Shown one piece after another: positions 1 to 9,305 of a stretch of 64,000 bases of DNA. Under the pieces are notes generated by a model. That model had not been told where the DNA came from, did no database searches, and saw only the letters and a list, made by a program, of their open reading frames with translations. Both the position numbers and the translations under genes were made by a program. The stretch is taken from assembly GCF_036924525.1 (NCBI RefSeq), contig NZ_JAZHRU010000001.1, positions 766,001-830,000 of the forward strand, in the 5' to 3' direction. Position 1 is the first letter of the stretch, and every line of letters starts with the position of its first letter. The stretch comes from Bradyrhizobium sp. AZCC 1719 (lineage in GTDB: Bacteria > Pseudomonadota > Alphaproteobacteria > Rhizobiales > Xanthobacteraceae).

Positions 1-2019
1 TCCGGCGAGCGGGCCGTCGTACCAGGTATACTTGCCCCAGACAGCGCCCTGATCCCGAGCCGTGCTCATCATGTATTTGCCGGCATAGCCCGCGATGCTT
101 GAGGTCACGCGCGGATCGAGATGGCTGTACCCCGCCACGATCTCCAGCTCGCGGGTGAGGTTGCCCTTGAGTTCGAGCTCAAAGCCGCGCACCCGCACCG
201 CGTCCGTCTGCACGTTGAAGAAGAAATTGGCCGGATCCTGGGTCAGCACATCCTTTTGACGGATGTCGAAGAGCGCCGCCGTGATCATGAAGTTCGATCC
301 GTTGGGCTTGAACTTGACGCCGACTTCGGCGCCCTCACCCGTCGTGGGCTTGAACGACTGGCCGGCGCTATCGGCCCCGAGGTTCGGCGTGAACGACGTC
401 GAGTAGCTGACATAGGGCGACAAGCCGACGTCGAACAAATAATTGAGGCCAACCCGGCCGGTCTGCGCCGAGTCGTCACGCGCATAAGTACCGGGCGGCG
501 GATAGACCGACCTGCTGGTGAAATCGGTACTTGCCCAGTCCTGTCGACCGCTCACGGTCAACGTCCACCGGTCCAGCTTGATCTGATCCTGCAGATAAAC
601 GCCGGCCTGCGACAGCCTGTCATCACGAAGGATGAACGGGGCCAGGGATGCGAAGCTCGGAATTGCTGCATTATAGACCGGACTGTAAGCGTCAATCGGC
701 GCGATACCGGCTGACCGATAGTCCGTGTTGGCCCATAGATTGAAATAATCGACGCCGACGAGAACCTTGTGGGTGAGCGGCCCCGTCATGAAGTCAGCCT
801 GCAACTGATTGTCGAGTGCGACGTTGGCAGCGCGCGCCTTCACATAGTTGTAGGTGCGGGCAACAAGACGATCCGTCACCATACCCTCGGTGCGGACGGA
901 AGCCAGATCGTTGCCGACGTCGGTGTAGCGGAAATTTTGCCGGAACTGGAGGTTGTTGTCGAACCGGTGCTCAAACGCGTAGCCGACCGCGAACTGCTCG
1001 AGATTATAGCCGTCAGCGCCGGGAACGCCGAGATAGCGGCTGTAAGGAATACGTCCGTTTGGATTGGGCAGGAAGGAGACCTCTCCGGGAACATATTGCT
1101 GATAGCCTTTGTTCTCAACGTTCTGATACTGCGAAAGAATAGTGAAGCTCGTATCGAGCGTCGGACGCCAGGTGAAGCTGGGTGCGATGAAGAGCTTGTT
1201 GTCCTGGACGAAGTCGGTCTGGCTGTTGCTGTCGCGACCAAGGCCGACGATGCGATAGAGGAACTCGCCATTCTTGTCGATCGGGCCGCCGATGTCGAAC
1301 GCGCCCTGGAAGCGTTCGAAAGATCCGAACGAACCCACAATCTCGTATTGCGGTGTCGAGGTCGGCCGCTTGCTCACCATGTTGATCAGACCGCCCGGGT
1401 CGGACTGACCGTACAGACCTGACGAGGGTCCCTTCAGGACCTCCAATCGTTCCAGGCCGTAAGTTTCAATTCGCGGGATGGCGAACGTCGTATTGTCAGC
1501 CGGCAACCGCAAGCCATCCAGGTAGCGTGGAGCATCGAAGCCCCTCAGCTTGAAGGAATCGAAGAAGGCGTTTGCGCCAAAGCTTTGCACCGTGACGCCG
1601 GGTGTATAGCGCAGCGCTTCGGTGATGTTCTGGGCGCCCTGGTCCTGTATCTGATCCTTCGTCACCACCGAGATCGACTGTGGCGTCGTCAGAATCGGCG
1701 TATCGGTCTTGGTACCGGTCGCACTTTGGCTGGCAAGATAACCAACCACGGGTCCGTTGGCGCGTTCACCAGCCGCGCCGCGAGCACCGGATTCCACGTT
1801 CTGCTGCCGCGCCGGCGCAACGACCCGCCGCGTCGCGCCCTGCGAGCGCGCAGCTCTTCTTGAAGGTTGCGTTGGACGAGCTGCTTGCGGCGTCGGTGCA
1901 TCGACCGTGACAGGCGGCAAACTAGACTGAGCCGAACTCGTGTCGCCAAGTACCAGGCAAAGCGCCATCATGCTTCCCGCGCCGAGCCAAGTCGCCTTGG
2001 TCACGTATTTTACCGACAT
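1..2019 (-). CDS. TonB-dependent siderophore receptor (FhuA-type), 3' end outside the window
   Basis: This is an outer-membrane receptor that imports ferric siderophores using TonB energy. The frame is open from an ATG at 2019 (minus) to the window edge, giving 673 residues without a stop; the last barrel strands are missing. The N-terminus is a signal peptide ending near SSAQS, then a Pro/Arg/Ala-rich linker of about 70 residues. The plug domain shows TPQSISVVTKDQI, LRYTPGVTVQ, FKLRGFD, LEVLKGPSS and GGLINMVSKRP. Beta-barrel sequence follows. The linker resembles that of the second receptor at 39.1 kb, so the two are probably paralogues. The ligand cannot be deduced. Iron control is likely; a weak Irr-box-like site lies 78 bp upstream of the start. 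Confidence 0.93.
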   Translation of the reverse strand, partial: MSVKYVTKATWLGAGSMMALCLVLGDTSSAQSSLPPVTVDAPTPQAARPTQPSRRAARSQGATRRVVAPARQQNVESGARGAAGERANGPVVGYLASQSATGTKTDTPILTTPQSISVVTKDQIQDQGAQNITEALRYTPGVTVQSFGANAFFDSFKLRGFDAPRYLDGLRLPADNTTFAIPRIETYGLERLEVLKGPSSGLYGQSDPGGLINMVSKRPTSTPQYEIVGSFGSFERFQGAFDIGGPIDKNGEFLYRIVGLGRDSNSQTDFVQDNKLFIAPSFTWRPTLDTSFTILSQYQNVENKGYQQYVPGEVSFLPNPNGRIPYSRYLGVPGADGYNLEQFAVGYAFEHRFDNNLQFRQNFRYTDVGNDLASVRTEGMVTDRLVARTYNYVKARAANVALDNQLQADFMTGPLTHKVLVGVDYFNLWANTDYRSAGIAPIDAYSPVYNAAIPSFASLAPFILRDDRLSQAGVYLQDQIKLDRWTLTVSGRQDWASTDFTSRSVYPPPGTYARDDSAQTGRVGLNYLFDVGLSPYVSYSTSFTPNLGADSAGQSFKPTTGEGAEVGVKFKPNGSNFMITAALFDIRQKDVLTQDPANFFFNVQTDAVRVRGFELELKGNLTRELEIVAGYSHLDPRVTSSIAGYAGKYMMSTARDQGAVWGKYTWYDGPLAG

Positions 2020-2096
2020 CGCACACCCCATCATCGAGCCCCATCGATTTCATGCGGTCATTAGCAATGTCGTGCGTCCTATAAAGACGTCGCTCG

Positions 2097-2111
2097 TTAG
2101 AACGTCTACAA
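2097..2111 (-). promoter_or_regulatory. Weak Irr-box (ICE)-like site upstream of the first siderophore receptor
   Basis: TTAGAA-CGT-CTACAA matches the rhizobial Irr-box core TTAGAA-N3-TTCTAA at 9 of 12 arm positions, with the left half exact. It lies 78 bp before the receptor start, close to the distance of the better site before the second receptor. A separate perfect inverted repeat, CTCTAA-T-TTAGAG, lies further upstream at 2199-2211. Iron control is inferred by analogy, and the match is weak. Confidence 0.25.
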
Positions 2112-2434
2112 GGTCGCCGCTTTGATCTTCAGCTGTTGCGCGAAAGCCACTCGACGAGTCGTACTGCGTTGAAACGCCGTGCGACCAAACTTGAATCGCT
2201 CTAATTTAGAGTTATTCAGTTTTGTGAGTTCGTGCGACGCGACAAACGTTATCGTCGTGCGAAATATCCGGTCACGAAACAAGTGTACGAACCGCGCCTG
2301 GACACGGCGAACGACTTCGCTGAGAGGAGAAGGACTCGAACAGCTATTATTGGCAGTATGTGCATTTCGCGCTGGCAACCGCGTGAACTGGCGAACTTAC
2401 AAAAGCTGCTGCACGTGCCGTATCAGCCGATTGA
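2112..2434. other. Intergenic region without a supportable gene
   Basis: This is an AT-richer stretch between the receptor start and the end of the MBL-fold gene. It should carry the receptor promoter and the 3' flank of the MBL gene. The short open frames here show no family resemblance or convincing ribosome binding site. The only structure I see is the 13-bp inverted repeat at 2199-2211. Confidence 0.5.
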
Positions 2435-3244
2435 TTATCCTTCCGAGATCGCTGCGATATACCGCCGAACGGACATTTCGAACGCCGCCTTTGCATTGTC
2501 GGCGATGTTGCGGCCCCACCATGCACCGTAGATGCGATCGAATGCCAGCGGCTCGACCGCACGTGCGATCCGGCGCACGGCTGCGGCATTGAGCGGGATG
2601 TAATTCGGATAGCTGTACATGAAGCTGAGAGAGCGGCGGTCCATCGCCACCATCGCGACATCGCCGGTGAGCAATGCACCACGGCCCTCCGCGCCGGCGC
2701 GCCAATGCAGAACCGTGCCGCCGGCAAAATGTCCGCCGGTCCGCACCAGCAGGATATCGTCCGAGAGCCGGTGGCTGTCGCCGGTCCATGGCACGATTGA
2801 CCGATGCGGCCGCGTGACGAAAGCGCGGTCGTCGCCATGCAGATAGACCGGCACGCCGCCGAACGCTTCGCTCCAGTCGGCGACCGCGCCATAGTAATGC
2901 GGGTGCGAAACGGCAATCGCCTTCAAGCCACCGAGCGAACGGACGTAGTCGATCGCCTCGGGCGTGGCTAACGGCACGCAATCCCACATCACGCAGCCAT
3001 CCGTTTTGCGCACGAGCAGCGCGCGCTGACCGATCGCAAAACTCGGCTTGAGTCCGATGCCGGGAATGCCGAGATCGTCACGCCAGACGAGGTTGTGATG
3101 TTGTGCCAATTCCTCGCGCGTGAGCCACGACTGTCCCTTCCAGTTCACATATTGCCGCTCGTCCTCGCAGACCGGGCACGCGGCCGGTGGCGCAGCACTT
3201 TCGGGAAACTGGGCGCCACATTGTTCGCAGGTCCATAGCGGCAT
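2435..3244 (-). CDS. Zinc-ribbon / metallo-beta-lactamase-fold hydrolase
   Basis: The protein has 269 residues. The first 30 hold two CxxC pairs (CEQC and CPVC), a rubredoxin-like zinc ribbon. An MBL-fold domain follows, with a GGHFAGG stretch and LTGDVAM as the second metal region. The usual HxHxDH metal signature is replaced by SHPHYYG near residue 115, so the Asp and last His of the dinuclear site are missing. The start at 3244 is chosen because AGGAG lies 8 bases upstream; an ATG at 3250 is too close to that site. It lies head-to-tail 73 bp downstream of the GGT-like gene. Family assignment is firm. The substrate is unknown, and a flavodiiron-like or purely structural role cannot be excluded. 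Confidence 0.82.
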   Translation of the reverse strand: MPLWTCEQCGAQFPESAAPPAACPVCEDERQYVNWKGQSWLTREELAQHHNLVWRDDLGIPGIGLKPSFAIGQRALLVRKTDGCVMWDCVPLATPEAIDYVRSLGGLKAIAVSHPHYYGAVADWSEAFGGVPVYLHGDDRAFVTRPHRSIVPWTGDSHRLSDDILLVRTGGHFAGGTVLHWRAGAEGRGALLTGDVAMVAMDRRSLSFMYSYPNYIPLNAAAVRRIARAVEPLAFDRIYGAWWGRNIADNAKAAFEMSVRRYIAAISEG

Positions 3245-3317
3245 CGGCATCACTCCTGTCGGAAGGAGTGATAACGCAAAATGGGAAGGCCGGCCAATGC
3301 GAGGCGCGGATCAACAC

Positions 3318-4940
3318 TTAGTAACCGATCGCCGCCCCATCGCTGCGCGGGTCCGAACCGCCGCTCAGCATGCCGTTCCGCCGGTCGATGACAATGCCGT
3401 GCGCATGGCCTGCCATTTCGTTCCAGGGGTCCCAGCGGTTGATGGTGTGACCGCGCTGTGCGAGCGCATCGATCGCATCTGTGGGGAACCGTCCCTCGAT
3501 ATGCAGCGTGTCGCGCACCTCGCCGAGCGCGAACCGGCCGGACAGGAACCGCGGCGCCTCGATCGCTTCCTGGATATCGAGCCCGAAATCGACCATAGCG
3601 GAATAAAGCTGGAGCTGGATTTGCGGCTGGCCATCCGCGCCCATGCAGCCGAGCACGCTCCAGAGCTTGCCGTCGCGTTTGGCCATCGAGGCGATCAGCG
3701 TATGCAGCGGGATCTTGCCGGGCTCGAGGCGATTGGGATGATTGCGATCGAGCGAGAAATACGCGCCGCGATTTTGCAGGATGACGCCGGTGTTTCCCGC
3801 GACCCTGCAAGAGCCGAATGCGCCATACAGGCTTTGAATCAGCGACGCTGCGTTGCCGTCGCGGTCGACAGCGGCGACATAGACCGTGTCGCCGGCGAGG
3901 CTGCCGAAAGACGGGACCATGTCCCATTTCAATGCCGACCTCCCGTCGATCAGCCGGCCGCGCAGGCGCGCGTATTCCTTCGATATCAGTCGCTCGACCG
4001 GCACCTCGGCAAAGGAGGGATCGGCGAGCATCTGATCGCGGTCGTGATAGGCAATCTGCTTGGCCTGAACCATAAGATGCAGATGGTCAGGCCCCAGGAA
4101 ATCCTTTCGGTGCAGTTCGTGCGGCTCGAGGAGGTTGAGCATTTCGAGCACGGTAAAGCCCTGCGTCGGCGGCGGCGTGTTGAAGATGGTGACGTCGCGG
4201 TAGCGGCCAGCAAGCGGCTCGCCCCAGATGGCCTTTTGCCGGCCGAAATCGGCCAGCCGAAACAGGCCGCCCTTCTCTTCCGAAACGCGCGCCATCTCCG
4301 CAGCGACATCCCCTTGATAAAAGCCCGACCATCCGCCATCCGCGATCGACTGAAGCGTGCGGGCAAGGTTTGTATTGGTCAGCTTCGTCCCCGGCCGCGC
4401 CGCCGCACCTTGCAGAAAGAACAGCGCGGCGGCCTCGCGATCCCCAAGCAGATCATCGCGCATCATCTCGATAAAGCTGGCGAGGCGGCCGGTGACCGGA
4501 AAGCCATCACGGGCATAGCCGATGGCGCTCTCGAGCACGCGCCGCAGAGGCAATCGCCCATGGACATCGTGCGCCTCGATCCAGCTCGCCACGGCGCCCG
4601 GCACCGTGAGCGTCGCCGGCACGATTCCCCGCAGCGGGATTTCCTTCAACCCTCGCTGCTCGATCGACGAAAGCGTAGCCGCGGCTGCCGCCTTGCCGCC
4701 GCCATTGAGGTAGCGGATCTCGCCGCTGGCGCCGTCGTGAATGAGCCAGAACGCGTCCCCGCCGAGACCGGTCATGTGCGGATAGACGACGGCCAGCACC
4801 GCGCTGGTCGCGATCGCGGCATCGATAGCAGAGCCGCCGGCGCGAAGCATGTCGATGCCTGCCGCGGAAGCCAGCGAATGCGGCGACGTCACCATGCCGT
4901 TTGACGCCAGCGTCACCGGCCGGCCGGTACGAATGTCCAA
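3318..4940 (-). CDS. Gamma-glutamyltransferase family protein
   Basis: This 540-residue Ntn-hydrolase-type protein resembles gamma-glutamyltranspeptidase and related acylases, which self-cleave before a catalytic Thr. The large-subunit landmarks are MLRAGGSAIDAA and YPHMTGLGGDAF (residues 31-63). The autoprocessing and nucleophile region is AGDTVYVAAVD with Thr352, followed by the conserved DGNAASLIQS. The end of the small subunit, MGADGQPQIQLQ, is also typical. The start is a TTG at 4940; an in-frame stop lies just upstream and the next ATG (residue 16) would trim the fold. No clear signal peptide is present, unlike periplasmic Ggt. Its neighbours are the MBL-fold gene and the amine oxidase, so a role in amine or gamma-glutamyl compound use is plausible but inferred. 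Confidence 0.88.
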   Translation of the reverse strand: MDIRTGRPVTLASNGMVTSPHSLASAAGIDMLRAGGSAIDAAIATSAVLAVVYPHMTGLGGDAFWLIHDGASGEIRYLNGGGKAAAAATLSSIEQRGLKEIPLRGIVPATLTVPGAVASWIEAHDVHGRLPLRRVLESAIGYARDGFPVTGRLASFIEMMRDDLLGDREAAALFFLQGAAARPGTKLTNTNLARTLQSIADGGWSGFYQGDVAAEMARVSEEKGGLFRLADFGRQKAIWGEPLAGRYRDVTIFNTPPPTQGFTVLEMLNLLEPHELHRKDFLGPDHLHLMVQAKQIAYHDRDQMLADPSFAEVPVERLISKEYARLRGRLIDGRSALKWDMVPSFGSLAGDTVYVAAVDRDGNAASLIQSLYGAFGSCRVAGNTGVILQNRGAYFSLDRNHPNRLEPGKIPLHTLIASMAKRDGKLWSVLGCMGADGQPQIQLQLYSAMVDFGLDIQEAIEAPRFLSGRFALGEVRDTLHIEGRFPTDAIDALAQRGHTINRWDPWNEMAGHAHGIVIDRRNGMLSGGSDPRSDGAAIGY

Positions 4941-5053
4941 TTCGGGCCCCTGGAATATGCCGAGCCGTCAGGCCCGGATTCGCCTGATCATGTACCTGCG
5001 ATTCATGGTCAGGTCTCCTTGCTTGATGAAAGAAACAGCAAACCTGCGGATCG

Positions 5054-7048
5054 TCAGCCGCAGCACGAATCCTTGTCACGGTTGTCCCGGCTCGCAGCAT
5101 TCCGGTTGGGCGGCAGGTCCATCGCCGGGTTCTCCGCAAAGAAGCCGTTCGGCTTCAGCGTAAAGCCGACATACTCGACCGGCATCACCGGAAAATCCTC
5201 GGGCCGGCAGACATGCGTCGCCCCAAAACTGTGCCAGACCACGATATCCTGGTTTTCGATGGTTCGGTTCTGGGCGACATACTTCGGCAGACCGTCGCCG
5301 CCGGCATGCTGGTTCGGAAATTCGCCGCTCGCGTAGCGCTCATCGGGCGCATAGCGCGTCACCCAGATGTGCTTGGTTGCAAAGCCACCGCGCGAGGTCA
5401 TGTAGCAGCCCTCCTGCGCCAGCATCGCGGGCGCACTGTGCGCCATCAGCTTATACGCGGTCGGACCGCCAACGCTATTCTTCCTGTTGGGGTTGCTGAT
5501 CTTCCAGTACCGCCCGGTCCGCCCGTCGGCTTCCCGGGCCGCGTCGCGCTCGCGCGAGAGCGTTCGGGCCGTGACATCGAACACGTTGCCGTATGGATTA
5601 TCCGTGCCCCACGGCCGCGGGCGGAATTCGTGTTCGGTGACGGTGTTGCCTTCGCCGTCGAGCATCATGTGCAGGCGGGCATTGAAGAAGTGCTGATGGG
5701 TTGGGCCGCCGAGATTCTCGGCGACCATGCCGCCCCACGGGTAGTCCTTGCCTGCGGCGATCGCCGCGGTCTGGATGATGCCGGTCAGCTTGACTTCGAG
5801 CTGGATGGTGCCGTCCTGATAAAAATACCAGAAGAAGCCGTAGTCGTAGTTTCCGACTGTGGTGAAGAAGGATATGACGAGGCGGCGCGACCGCCGCACC
5901 TCGAACGTCTCGTTACGGAATTCGTAATGCTTCCAGAGGATCCCGTAGTCCTCCTCGTGCAGGCAGATCGCGTTCTTCATGATGCCGGGCTTGCCGTAGT
6001 CGTCGGCGACCGGCACGTCGAAATAATTGATATGGCCGAGGCAGTCGCAGCCGAGTTCGAGCGCGTTGGCGAGCTTACCCAGCCCATACTCGCCGGCATC
6101 GAAGGCGCATTTCCAGAAATGGTTCGCGGTCGGATCGGCATAGGGCACGATCATGTCGGTGACGCTGGCTCGATAAATGATTGGCCGTTCGAGCGCACCG
6201 TCGCGGAACGATATCTGGTGCAGCACGAGGCCCTCGCGCGCGGTCCAGCCGACGCGGAACGACCAGTTCTGCCAGCCGACCTTCCAGCCCTCGACCGTAA
6301 AGCTCGGGCCGTCCTTTTGCACGATGTCGAGCGGCTTGACGTCCTTGCGCGTTTGCGGGATCGAAGCCCGGTCGTAGTTGCGTGACTTTTTCGGGATCGG
6401 GATGATGTCAGGCTCGTCGACCAGATGGACGATCCTGTTCTCGATCAGGTCGACCAGCGCGACCACGCCCTCGATCGGGTGCGCATAACCGTTGTCCTTG
6501 AGATCCCTGCGCCAATATGACACGGCGCTGACCAGCCTGCGGCCCTTCTCCACCTCGCGGTCGAAATAGCCAGCCGAGAACGGATCGACCTGAACCAGCT
6601 CGATGTCCTTGTCATCGAGGCCGCGCCGCTTCATCGCGCGCCGCCAGTCCGCGTCGGCCTTGACGATGTCGCCGACCTTGAACACCTCCTCGATGGTGAT
6701 CGGCGGCTGGCCGTAAGGATGCGCCTTGGTCGAATATTCGCGCCACGCCGTCACGGACTCTGATTCAAGGTCCACGGTGGCGACATGCGTCGCGCCGGTC
6801 TTGCAGTCGAACAGGGTGGCGGCAGCCCGCCGTGGCAGCCCAACGCCCGGCTCCCAGCCGAGGACGTCGGACTTGGCGGGCTCTTCGAGTTGCACGTGGG
6901 TAAATCGCGCATGGGGCCCGAGTCTCTTTTCTTTCCTCAATATTTCGGACGCCAGCGCGACTTCGGCCTCACTGAGCGGGTCGAGCGGGTGATCGGCATT
7001 TGTGCCGACAGATGGCGTTGTAGGTATCATATCGGACCGAATTCCCAT
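5054..7048 (-). CDS. Copper-containing primary amine oxidase
   Basis: This enzyme oxidatively deaminates primary amines to aldehydes, ammonia and hydrogen peroxide, using a Cu ion and topaquinone. The 664-residue length fits the family. TVGNYDYG holds the Tyr (about 401) converted to topaquinone, AFDAGEYGLG holds the catalytic base Asp317, and HQHFFNARL supplies two Cu-ligand His residues (451, 453). The conserved C-terminal run THVCRPEDFPVMP is present, and the third His ligand lies just before it. No signal peptide is seen, so the enzyme is probably cytoplasmic, as in actinobacterial and rhizobial forms. It is divergent from an AraC-type regulator, as FeaR lies next to TynA in enterobacteria, which suggests amine-induced expression. 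Confidence 0.95.
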   Translation of the reverse strand: MGIRSDMIPTTPSVGTNADHPLDPLSEAEVALASEILRKEKRLGPHARFTHVQLEEPAKSDVLGWEPGVGLPRRAAATLFDCKTGATHVATVDLESESVTAWREYSTKAHPYGQPPITIEEVFKVGDIVKADADWRRAMKRRGLDDKDIELVQVDPFSAGYFDREVEKGRRLVSAVSYWRRDLKDNGYAHPIEGVVALVDLIENRIVHLVDEPDIIPIPKKSRNYDRASIPQTRKDVKPLDIVQKDGPSFTVEGWKVGWQNWSFRVGWTAREGLVLHQISFRDGALERPIIYRASVTDMIVPYADPTANHFWKCAFDAGEYGLGKLANALELGCDCLGHINYFDVPVADDYGKPGIMKNAICLHEEDYGILWKHYEFRNETFEVRRSRRLVISFFTTVGNYDYGFFWYFYQDGTIQLEVKLTGIIQTAAIAAGKDYPWGGMVAENLGGPTHQHFFNARLHMMLDGEGNTVTEHEFRPRPWGTDNPYGNVFDVTARTLSRERDAAREADGRTGRYWKISNPNRKNSVGGPTAYKLMAHSAPAMLAQEGCYMTSRGGFATKHIWVTRYAPDERYASGEFPNQHAGGDGLPKYVAQNRTIENQDIVVWHSFGATHVCRPEDFPVMPVEYVGFTLKPNGFFAENPAMDLPPNRNAASRDNRDKDSCCG

Positions 7049-7184
7049 GGACTGGCCGCAGGTTACGGCGGTCCGAGACGGCGTGTCTTGAATGAACCTG
7101 CCACGTCCGGCGCTGGTTCGGCCCTTGCCAGAGCCACCAATCCTGCGCGACGCTGGGGGTTCATCAACCGGATGTCGTCACGCG

Positions 7185-8129
7185 ATGCCGATCAGCGTCT
7201 CCACCGACCCGATCCGCCCGACGGAGCGTCAGGCCTTCTGGACCGAGGCGATCTGCCGGTCTTTCGCCAGCATCGAGACCAAGCCGCTCGGCTCCACCGT
7301 CGTCAGCGGCCACTTCGAGTTCGTTGAGATCGGCGATGCCAAGCTCGTGCGCTTCGACAGCAGCCCGCAATGCTACACCCGCGATGCCAGGCTGGTGAGC
7401 CGGGCCGGCTCGGACGAATTCATGTTCGACTTTCAGCGGCGCGGCCGCAGCGCGATGGTGCAGGCCGGCAACGAGGGCACGATCGATCCGGGATATGGCG
7501 TGCTCTATGACGCGCGGCGTCCGTTCGAGGATCGGCTATTCGGCCCCGAACAGCGCGCGGAACTGCTGATCGCAACCGTCCCCGCCACGCCGCTGTTGCG
7601 GTCCATTCCCAGCGCGGAGCGATTATGCGCCAAGCCTGTGCCGCTATCCGGGACTGTTGCGCGTTCGATTGCCGCGATGGTTCGCAATGCGATTTCCTTG
7701 CCCGACGCGCCGGGGCGACAAGATGAGCCAGATATCGTTGCCTTTCTGTCGGCTCTGCTACGTCTCGCCGCAGGCGAGAGCCATCAACTCACCCGTCCCA
7801 GCCTGTTCCGCCTGATCGATACCTATCTGAGGGCCAATATCGCCGCTGTCCGGCCAGTGCCGGCGCTCGCCGCCGAATTCGGCATCTCGGAGCGGACCTT
7901 CCATCGCATCTTCGCCGACCGCGACACCACGTTCGAACGACATGTCCTTCATCTGCGGGTCGAGCTGTTACGCAACCTGCTGCGGCAGGCTTCGCTGGCC
8001 AACATTTCGATCGCGAGATTGGCGCATCAGTGCGGGTTTGCCGATGCCGCTCACGCTGCACGCGCGTTCAAGAACAAGCATGGCACCACGCCGCGGGATT
8101 TTCGCGCAAGCGTGCCGGTTCGGTTCTAG
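7185..8129 (+). CDS. AraC-family transcriptional regulator, probable activator of the amine oxidase
   Basis: The protein has 314 residues. The N-terminal half is an AraC-binding-like sensor domain (FWTEAICRSF, then FDFQRRGRS). The C-terminal 100 residues form the double helix-turn-helix DNA-binding domain: VPALAAEFGISERTFHRIF, then ISIARLAHQCGFADAAHAAR and the closing GTTPRDFR. The layout matches FeaR-type activators of aromatic amine oxidases. An open frame reaches back to 7092, but the ATG at 7185 is preferred because it puts the N-terminus where the family begins and leaves 136 bp for a divergent promoter. The inducer is presumably an amine or its aldehyde, by analogy. Confidence 0.88.
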   Translation: MPISVSTDPIRPTERQAFWTEAICRSFASIETKPLGSTVVSGHFEFVEIGDAKLVRFDSSPQCYTRDARLVSRAGSDEFMFDFQRRGRSAMVQAGNEGTIDPGYGVLYDARRPFEDRLFGPEQRAELLIATVPATPLLRSIPSAERLCAKPVPLSGTVARSIAAMVRNAISLPDAPGRQDEPDIVAFLSALLRLAAGESHQLTRPSLFRLIDTYLRANIAAVRPVPALAAEFGISERTFHRIFADRDTTFERHVLHLRVELLRNLLRQASLANISIARLAHQCGFADAAHAARAFKNKHGTTPRDFRASVPVRF

Positions 8130-8137
8130 ATTTTTGT

Positions 8138-8213
8138 TTTGACGCGTTTTCTTGACGCGAACCGGTGTCCACCCACGGATCAAGTCCGAGGGCATGCTTC
8201 GCTGGAAAACGCT
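8138..8213. repeat. Intergenic repeat of the rhizobial GACGCG...AAAACGC type
   Basis: This short element runs from TTTTGACGCGTTTTCTTGAC through CGAACCGGTGTCCAC to GGAAAACGCTCTAG. I recognise this layout from many Bradyrhizobium intergenic regions. Its end abuts the stop codon of the leftward epimerase gene, so it lies in the 3' flank of two convergent genes. Its function is unknown. Confidence 0.5.
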
Positions 8214-9260
8214 CTAGGATGCGGCCATCGCCTGGTTTGAGTCGTAATAGCTGCGATACCAGGCCGCGAACCTCTGGATGCCGTCCTCGATCGGGGTTGC
8301 CGGGCGAAAGCCGACGTCGCGCACGAGGTCATCGACATCGGCATAGGTGGTCGGCACGTCGCCCGGCTGCATCGGCAGCAGTTCCTTGTTGGCCTTGCGG
8401 CCCAGCTCACGCTCGAGGATGTCGAGTACGAGCATCAATTCCTGCGGCTTGTTGTTGCCGACATTGTAGATGCGCCAAGGGGCGATGCTCGATCCCGGGT
8501 CCTGAATTCCGTCCAGCCCGGGCCCGGGCTGCCCGACCTGCGGCGCGCGATCGATCAGGCGGACCAGAGCCTCCGTCACGTCGTCGATATAGGTGAAGTC
8601 ACGAAGCATCCGGCCGCCATTGAACAGCTTGACCGGATTGCCGCGGACAATCGCGTCCGCAAACACGAACAGCGCCATGTCAGGTCGATACCACGGGCCG
8701 TACACCGTGAAGAAGCGCAAGCCGGTGCACGGGATTCCGTAAAGATGGCTGTACGAGTGGGCCATCAATTCGTTGGCCTTCTTGCTCGCGGCATAAAGGC
8801 TGATCGGGTGATCGACATTGTCATGCACCGAGAAGGGCAACTTCCTGTTGGCCCCGTACACAGACGACGAGGATGCGAACAACAAATGACGGCAGCCATG
8901 GTGCCGGCATCCCTCCAGGACATTGGTGAAGCCAACCAGATTGGCGTCGACATAAGCGTGCGGATCCTGCAGCGAATACCGCACGCCCGCCTGCGCGGCC
9001 AGATGGATGACGATGGGAAACCGATGGCGCGCAAACAGCGCCGGTATCGCGACGCGATCCGCCACGTCCAGCTCCTCAAACTGAAAACGCGAATCGTTGC
9101 GCAGGATCGCGAGCCGGGCCGCCTTCAGTTGCGGATCGTAATATGAATTGAGGTTGTCGAGCCCGACCACGCGATGGCCCGACTGCAGCAACCGTTGCGC
9201 CACGTGGAATCCGATGAAGCCCGCGGCTCCCGTTACCAGAATTGCCTGATCCGGCATCAT
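8214..9260 (-). CDS. NAD-dependent epimerase, probable UDP-glucuronate 4-epimerase
   Basis: This is an extended short-chain dehydrogenase that most likely converts UDP-glucuronate to UDP-galacturonate. The 348-residue protein begins with the Rossmann motif VTGAAGFIGFHVA. NSYYDPQLKAARL follows, a stretch typical of CapI/LspL glucuronate epimerases rather than GalE. The catalytic residues are Ser in FASSSSVYG and YxxxK in YAASKKANE. The start at 9260 has a GGAGG site 8 bases upstream; a longer frame to 9290 lacks one. It lies 45 bp downstream of UDP-glucose dehydrogenase, which makes its substrate, so the two steps form one pathway feeding the polysaccharide cluster. GalE activity is the main alternative. 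Confidence 0.88.
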   Translation of the reverse strand: MMPDQAILVTGAAGFIGFHVAQRLLQSGHRVVGLDNLNSYYDPQLKAARLAILRNDSRFQFEELDVADRVAIPALFARHRFPIVIHLAAQAGVRYSLQDPHAYVDANLVGFTNVLEGCRHHGCRHLLFASSSSVYGANRKLPFSVHDNVDHPISLYAASKKANELMAHSYSHLYGIPCTGLRFFTVYGPWYRPDMALFVFADAIVRGNPVKLFNGGRMLRDFTYIDDVTEALVRLIDRAPQVGQPGPGLDGIQDPGSSIAPWRIYNVGNNKPQELMLVLDILERELGRKANKELLPMQPGDVPTTYADVDDLVRDVGFRPATPIEDGIQRFAAWYRSYYDSNQAMAAS

Positions 9261-9305
9261 GCGTGCATCCTCCCCACCAGCCGTTGTCATGACGGCTCAT
9301 GCTTG

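Noticed and set aside
2106..2378. Open frame of 90 residues in the receptor upstream region
   Set aside because: No ribosome binding site or family is visible. The region is AT-richer promoter-like DNA.
3120..4904. Long open frame on the plus strand opposite the GGT-like gene
   Set aside because: It is a GC-rich antisense shadow. Its Arg/Ala/Asp-rich sequence has no domain, and the minus-strand frame has clear family motifs.
5213..6385. Open frame opposite the amine oxidase gene
   Set aside because: It covers the topaquinone region of the real enzyme in reverse and shows only biased composition.
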